In this document: one piece after another, positions 20,306 to 24,986 of the stretch
How positions within the stretch are numbered: the stretch's first letter is position 1
Layout: each line of letters opens with the position of its first letter
DNA from: Candidatus Moraniibacteriota bacterium
GTDB lineage: Bacteria > Patescibacteriota > Minisyncoccia > Moranbacterales > UBA2206
Reading direction: 5' to 3'
DNA: 24,986 nucleotides
NCBI GenBank assembly: GCA_027351145.1
Contig: DAIEIZ010000079.1
Coordinates: forward strand, 1-24,986
Program-made: the position numbers and the translations under genes
The notes under the pieces: model-generated
What the model was told of the DNA's origin: nothing
Databases searched by the model: none
What the model saw: the letters and a program-made list of their open reading frames with translations, nothing else

Positions 20306-23300
20306 CTAGTCTTGTCTTTGAAAGCCGGTTCCGGCTGGAATCAGCTTTCCAATAATCACATTTTCCTTGAGGCCGCGCAGTTTATCTTCTTTGCCTGAAA
20401 CAGCGGCGTTGATTAGCACTCTCGCAGTTTCTTGAAAAGAGGCCGCTGAAAGGAAGCTTTCTGTGGAAAGTGCCACTTTCGTAATTCCCAAAAGGATGCG
20501 CTCTCCAGTCGCCTCTTCTCCATCTTTTTCTCTAGCGCGCAGGTTAGCTTCATTAAATTCATCAATTTCAAAAATGTCTCCTGGTAAAAAGTCTGTATTG
20601 CCTTCTGTGAGAACAGAAACGCGGCTAAACATTTGACGCACAATCACTTCAATGTGCTTATCGTTAATACCTTCACCTTGGGATGCATACACATCTTGAA
20701 TTTCACGGGTAATATAGCGATGAACATCTTCTCGCCCCAAAGTACCATACAACTTTTTAAGATCAATATGACCCTCGCTGAGTTGCATTCCCTTGGCAAC
20801 CAAATCTCCCACCGCAACCTTAAGCGTACTGCCAATTGAAATTTGATATTCTTTGACCACTTTTACTGTGTCAGTTGACTCAATCTTCACAATCACTGAC
20901 TTATCAGTACTTTCAATTTCCAAAATCTTTCCATCAATTTCTGAAATGATAGCCTCTCCCTTTGGGGGACGAGCTTCAAAAATTTCTTCCACACGAGGAA
21001 GACCTTGTGTAATATCTGATCCGGCAATACCTCCAATATGGAAAGTACGCATAGTAAGTTGAGTTCCTGGCTCACCAATTGCTTGTGCAGCCACAATTCC
21101 CACTGCTTGACCAACTTCCACAAGACGTCCTCGTCCAAGGTCCATGCCATAACATTTTTGACAAACTCCACGCGGAGTTTTGCAAGTAGCCACTGTGCGA
21201 ATCTTGATTTTTTCCGGAGCAACTTTTTCGATGAGTTCTCCATCTTCTTTTGTAACAAGAGTTCCTGCGCTCACAACAACCTTGCCCTTGGCATCAACAA
21301 TATCCTCAGCTAAGACTCGACCAACTGAACGACTGGCAAAATTTTGTCCGATACGATCCGAGTCTTCTTTATAAATATAAGCACCTTCTGAATCATGGCA
21401 ATCTTCTTCACGCACAATTACATCTTGCGCCACATCGACAAGACGTCGAGTAAGATAACCAGCAGTTGCAGTTCTAAGAGCGGTGTCGGCCATACCTTTT
21501 CGGGCGCCATGAGTTGAGATGAAATATTCCAAAACGTTCATACCCTCCTTAAAACAACTTTTAATTGGCAGTTCGATAGTATCTCCGGTTGGTCCAGCCA
21601 TAAGACCCTTCATTCCTGCCATCTGCACAACAACCGATTCGCTACCACGAGCCTTGGAATAAACCATTGAATAGACCGGCCCTTCTTTGTCCATCGATTC
21701 GCGTACACGATCAGTAATCTTGTTTTTTGTATCATTCCAAACTTCAATCACCTTGCTTTTGCGTTCACTTTCAGTGAGAAGTCCTAAATTATATTGCTTT
21801 TTAACCACATCCACTTTCTTTTCTGCCTCTTCCATGATTTCTTTTTTGTCCGTTGGCACATTCAAGTCATCCATGCCCCAACTGATACCTGATTTTGTAA
21901 CCGAAGCAAAGCCAAGATTTTTGATTTCATCAACAAAAACAGCTGTTGCTTCTTGACCACATATTTCCAAAACTTTTGCTACCAGCGATTTCAATTCCTT
22001 TTTGGTCATTTCATAATTTTGGAAACCGATTTCATTTGGGATGATATTGTTGAGCCTGATTCTTCCAATAGAAGTTTCAAGTATTTCGCCATTTAGACGC
22101 ACTTGAATTTTTGCACGCACATCAACTTGTCCCAATTCTTGGGCCAAGATCGCCTCATCGGCAGAACCAAAAATTCGACCCTCGCCTCTAGCACCTGTCA
22201 GAATGTGCGTGATATAATAACAACCCAAAACCATGTCAAGCGTTGGAGTGATGATTGGATCGCCGCTGGCAGGCTTGAGAAGATTTTTCGATGAAAGCAT
22301 AAGATTAGCACTTTCCCAACGCGCCTTATCTGTGAGCGGCACATGCACTGCCATCTGGTCACCATCAAAGTCCGCATTGAAAGCGGAGCAAACCATCGGA
22401 TGAATCTGAATCGCCTTGCCTTCAATGAGCACCGGTTGAAAAGCTTGGATCGACAGACGATGCAAGGTTGGAGCGCGGTTCAATAGCACATAGTGATGCG
22501 AAATGATTTCGTCCAAAATATCATAGGCTTCTTCCGATTCTGCTTCTACCATTTTTCCGGCTGAGCGCACATTATAGGCCAGCTCCCGTTCAATTAATTT
22601 ATTGATAATAAACGGTTTGAAAAGTTCAAGAGCCATTTTCTTTGGCAATCCACATTGATGCAATTTCAATTTTGGTCCCACCACAATCACACTTCTTCCA
22701 GAATAGTCCACACGTTTTCCTAAAAGATTCTGTCGGAAACGTCCTTGTTTGCCTTTTAATGTGTCCGCCAAAGATTTAAGCGCTCGTCTCTGCCCAGTTG
22801 ATGCTGCAACACTAACCTGAGATTTTCTGGCGCTATTGTCAAAAAGAGCATCGACTGCTTCTTGCAGCATGCGTTTTTCATTTCTCGTGATCACTTCCGG
22901 CGCACCAATCTCCATCAATTTTTTGAGACGATTATTGCGGTTGATAATGCGACGATAAAGATCATTAATATCTGAAGTTGCAAAACGACCACCATCAAGT
23001 GCCACCATCGGACGAAGATCTGGTGGAATGACCGGGATAACCACCGGCAGCATCCATTCCGGTTTGAGTTTTGCGCTCACAAGACCATTTAAAAGCTTGA
23101 TTCTCTTCATTACCTTCTTTTTGTCAGTAATCTCTTCGTCACCCTCCAGCATTTCCTTATATTTAGCAATCTCTTCTTCCATATTCAACTCTTCTAAAAG
23201 CTTTCTCACTGCTTCGGCGCCAATTCCGGCAGTAAACACCTGCCCGTAACGGGAAGAAAGATTAAAATACTCAATTTCGGAAATAATCTGATATTTACGC

Positions 23301-23899
23301 AGTCCCTTCAACTCATCTTTAGAACTGCGATAAATTTCTTTGAGACCATCCAATTTGGTTCGTTTCTTTTCCTCATCATCTTGAAAATTTTTCTCCAGTT
23401 CCTTCTGTTTAGCTTTCACTTCTTGCTCAATTTGAGCCAAAGCCTTTTCCTTTTCTTTCTCATCCACGCTCAAAACCACATAACTGGAAAAATAGATTAC
23501 GCGTTCCAAATCCTGCACACCCATTCCAATAGCCAAACCAATTTTTGATGGCACACCACGCAAAAACCAAATATGCGAAACCGGAACAGCCAATTTGATG
23601 TGTCCCATGCGCTCACGCCTAACCACGCTTCTAGTCACTTCCACGCCACATTTATCGCAAATGATGCCTTTATAACGGATGCGCTTATATTTTCCGCAAT
23701 AACATTCCCAGTCCCGTGAAGGTCCAAAAATCTTTTCGCAAAAAAGTCCATCCTTTTCATAGCGCTGAGTCCGATAGTTGATTGTTTCAGGCTTGGTTAC
23801 TTCTCCATTGGACCAGTCCAAAATTTCAGCTGGGCTGGCAACTTTGAGGCGCACGCTCGAGAAGTTGCTGGTCTTAGTATTAGTAATTGAATCCATCAT
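20306..23899 (-). CDS. rpoC: DNA-directed RNA polymerase subunit beta'
   Basis: 1197 aa catalytic subunit of RNA polymerase. N-terminal zinc site C66, C68, C81 and C84 (CYCG...CDKC), the clamp and rudder regions, RQNLLGKRVDYSGRSVIVVGP (389-409), and the metal-binding NADFDGDQMAVHVP (508-521) whose three Asp hold the catalytic magnesium. The trigger-loop/bridge-helix region follows (GPTGDTIELPIKS, FISTHGARKGMADTALRTA). The second zinc site is CHDSEG plus CKTPRGVCQKCYG. The C-terminus ends with the conserved ESFLSAASFQETARVL helix region. The length is at the short end, without large lineage insertions. ATG 23897-23899 or the next codon is the start. It follows rpoB by about 120 nt on the same strand and is surely co-transcribed. 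Confidence 0.98.
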   Translation of the reverse strand: MMDSITNTKTSNFSSVRLKVASPAEILDWSNGEVTKPETINYRTQRYEKDGLFCEKIFGPSRDWECYCGKYKRIRYKGIICDKCGVEVTRSVVRRERMGHIKLAVPVSHIWFLRGVPSKIGLAIGMGVQDLERVIYFSSYVVLSVDEKEKEKALAQIEQEVKAKQKELEKNFQDDEEKKRTKLDGLKEIYRSSKDELKGLRKYQIISEIEYFNLSSRYGQVFTAGIGAEAVRKLLEELNMEEEIAKYKEMLEGDEEITDKKKVMKRIKLLNGLVSAKLKPEWMLPVVIPVIPPDLRPMVALDGGRFATSDINDLYRRIINRNNRLKKLMEIGAPEVITRNEKRMLQEAVDALFDNSARKSQVSVAASTGQRRALKSLADTLKGKQGRFRQNLLGKRVDYSGRSVIVVGPKLKLHQCGLPKKMALELFKPFIINKLIERELAYNVRSAGKMVEAESEEAYDILDEIISHHYVLLNRAPTLHRLSIQAFQPVLIEGKAIQIHPMVCSAFNADFDGDQMAVHVPLTDKARWESANLMLSSKNLLKPASGDPIITPTLDMVLGCYYITHILTGARGEGRIFGSADEAILAQELGQVDVRAKIQVRLNGEILETSIGRIRLNNIIPNEIGFQNYEMTKKELKSLVAKVLEICGQEATAVFVDEIKNLGFASVTKSGISWGMDDLNVPTDKKEIMEEAEKKVDVVKKQYNLGLLTESERKSKVIEVWNDTKNKITDRVRESMDKEGPVYSMVYSKARGSESVVVQMAGMKGLMAGPTGDTIELPIKSCFKEGMNVLEYFISTHGARKGMADTALRTATAGYLTRRLVDVAQDVIVREEDCHDSEGAYIYKEDSDRIGQNFASRSVGRVLAEDIVDAKGKVVVSAGTLVTKEDGELIEKVAPEKIKIRTVATCKTPRGVCQKCYGMDLGRGRLVEVGQAVGIVAAQAIGEPGTQLTMRTFHIGGIAGSDITQGLPRVEEIFEARPPKGEAIISEIDGKILEIESTDKSVIVKIESTDTVKVVKEYQISIGSTLKVAVGDLVAKGMQLSEGHIDLKKLYGTLGREDVHRYITREIQDVYASQGEGINDKHIEVIVRQMFSRVSVLTEGNTDFLPGDIFEIDEFNEANLRAREKDGEEATGERILLGITKVALSTESFLSAASFQETARVLINAAVSGKEDKLRGLKENVIIGKLIPAGTGFQRQD

Positions 23900-23915
23900 A
23901 TTGAGATTGGTAATC

Positions 23916-24018
23916 GACTGATTCGCAAGTGGTGAAAATATTTTTTTCTTCCGCTATGCAACTTGCCGATCACTTTAAAAAATTTTAGAGCTACGTTATT
24001 CGCAGATTCGAATCAGTC
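23916..24018 (-). other. Intergenic inverted repeat between rpoB and rpoC
   Basis: GACTGATTCG (23916-23925) is the exact reverse complement of CGAATCAGTC (24009-24018), and the second arm abuts the rpoB stop. Inside, CAAGT/ACTTG can form a nested stem. The transcript would fold the whole rpoB-rpoC gap into one long stem-loop. Confidence 0.5.
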
Positions 24019-24986
24019 CTAGATACTTTCATCATCTTGATTCACCCGCACCTCGTCCACATCATCATTCCCATCAGCACTAGCTTCATTTAATTCCACA
24101 CTAAGACCGAGTCCCTTGAGTTCGCTAACAAGCACATGAAAAGAAGCTGGCACATTCGGACTCTTGATTGGATCGCCTTTGATAATTGACTCATAAGCCT
24201 TTGAACGTCCCATCTGGTCATCCGATTTGATTGTCAGCATTTCTTGTAAGGTATAAGACGCGCCATAACCTTCAAGCGCCCATACCTCCATTTCTCCAAA
24301 ACGTTGCCCTCCAAACTGCGCCTTTCCTCCCAGAGGCTGCTGGGTAATGAGAGAATATGGTCCGATTGAGCGCATGTGAATTTTATCATCCACTAAATGA
24401 TGGAGCTTCATCACATACATCACACCCACCGTTGATTCATTGTCAAACATTTCTCCCGATCGTCCATTTTTGAGTCTCACTTTTCCACTTTCCGGCAATC
24501 CGGCTTTTTTTAATTCTTCCTTAATCTGCTTTTCCGTTACACCTTCCAATGCCGGAGTTGCCGCCTTATATCCAAGTTTCAATGCCGCCCAGCCAAGATG
24601 AGTTTCCAAGATCTGTCCAATGTTCATACGAGACGCCACACCAAGCGGATTAAGGATCATATCCACAGGGGTTCCATCAGGAAGATATGGCATATCCTCA
24701 ACTGGAGCAATACGTGAAATCACACCTTTGTTTCCATGGCGTCCAGCCAATTTATCTCCCACGGAGATTTTTTTCAATTGCGCAACTGATACTTGAATTT
24801 GTTGAATCACTCCAGTGGAAAGTTTGTCACCCTGCTCACGAGAAAAGATTTTGATGTCCACTACTTTGCCATATTCACCGTGCGGAAGATAGAGTGAACT
24901 GTCCTTAACATCTCTGGATTTTTCCCCAAAAATTGCCCTGAGCAATCTTTCTTCGGAAGTCAAATCACCCTCGCCTTTTGGAGAAA
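24019..24986 (-). CDS. rpoB: DNA-directed RNA polymerase subunit beta, C-terminal part (runs off window)
   Basis: About 322 codons are present, and the frame is open to the window edge (SPKGEGDLTSEERLLRAIFGEK). It contains the conserved C-terminal core: GDKLAGRHGNKGVISRI (catalytic-site region), GTPVDMILNPLGVASRMNIGQ and MRSIGPYSLITQQPLGGKAQFGGQRFGEMEVWALEGYGASYTLQEM, that is, the switch/clamp-binding module. A short acidic tail (DGNDDVDEVRVNQDDESI) extends past the usual end. It is transcribed toward rpoC. Confidence 0.97.
   Translation of the reverse strand, partial: SPKGEGDLTSEERLLRAIFGEKSRDVKDSSLYLPHGEYGKVVDIKIFSREQGDKLSTGVIQQIQVSVAQLKKISVGDKLAGRHGNKGVISRIAPVEDMPYLPDGTPVDMILNPLGVASRMNIGQILETHLGWAALKLGYKAATPALEGVTEKQIKEELKKAGLPESGKVRLKNGRSGEMFDNESTVGVMYVMKLHHLVDDKIHMRSIGPYSLITQQPLGGKAQFGGQRFGEMEVWALEGYGASYTLQEMLTIKSDDQMGRSKAYESIIKGDPIKSPNVPASFHVLVSELKGLGLSVELNEASADGNDDVDEVRVNQDDESI

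Noticed and set aside
1..24986. CRISPR array, tRNA, rRNA, IS element or prophage genes
   Set aside because: No regularly spaced repeats, cloverleaf-like sequences, rRNA signatures, transposases or integrases were found on reading both strands.

Overview
The window looks like a chromosomal segment of a Candidate Phyla Radiation (Patescibacteria, probably Parcubacteria-type) bacterium. The reasons are moderately low GC, short intergenic gaps, many genes without a Shine-Dalgarno (SD) site, single-copy core genes (rpoB, rpoC, hisS) mixed with small membrane-anchored and hypothetical proteins, and an orphan 7TM histidine kinase. TGA is used as a stop (for example hisS and the radical SAM gene), so the code is the standard bacterial one, unlike SR1/Gracilibacteria. 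The taxonomic placement is inference.

Layout. 1-2400: the 5' end of hisG behind a consensus promoter and a possible attenuator leader, a 79-aa hypothetical gene and hisS, all on the minus strand. 2400-4700: a decayed copy of a histidine kinase C-terminus, a CYTH phosphatase/cyclase gene, a start-less radical-SAM C-terminal remnant, and pyrB with its own promoter and terminator. 4700-8630: an intact 7TM histidine kinase tightly behind a guanidinoacetate-methyltransferase-like gene, then a GNAT acetyltransferase and a small methyltransferase. 8690-11550: a probable RiPP (ribosomally made, modified peptide) cassette with a 59-codon precursor gene, a strong hairpin and a radical SAM/SPASM maturase, preceded by a PurD-like ATP-grasp gene and an overlapping 45-codon gene. 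11640-13280 and 16770-18670: two paralogous modules. Each pairs a one-TM methyltransferase resembling the FAM173 (ANT/ATP synthase c-subunit lysine methyltransferase) family with a polytopic membrane protein of an unrecognised family; in the second copy that membrane domain is fused behind half of an MFS transporter. 13480-16570: two unrelated inosine/xanthosine triphosphatases tail to tail, a DUF1284-like protein and a DUF4143-type ATPase. 18730-24986: a nucleotidyltransferase, a Cys-rich anchored envelope protein, rpoC and the 3' end of rpoB.

Functionally the housekeeping genes (his, pyr, rpo, nucleotide sanitation) are conventional. The accessory content is dominated by SAM chemistry (five methyltransferases, one radical SAM enzyme, one radical SAM remnant) and by membrane proteins. 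The most interesting candidates are the precursor/radical-SAM cassette and the duplicated methyltransferase-membrane protein modules, followed by a possible stand-alone small RNA at about 12533-12665 and the hisG leader. All functional statements come from reading the sequence; no database search was run.
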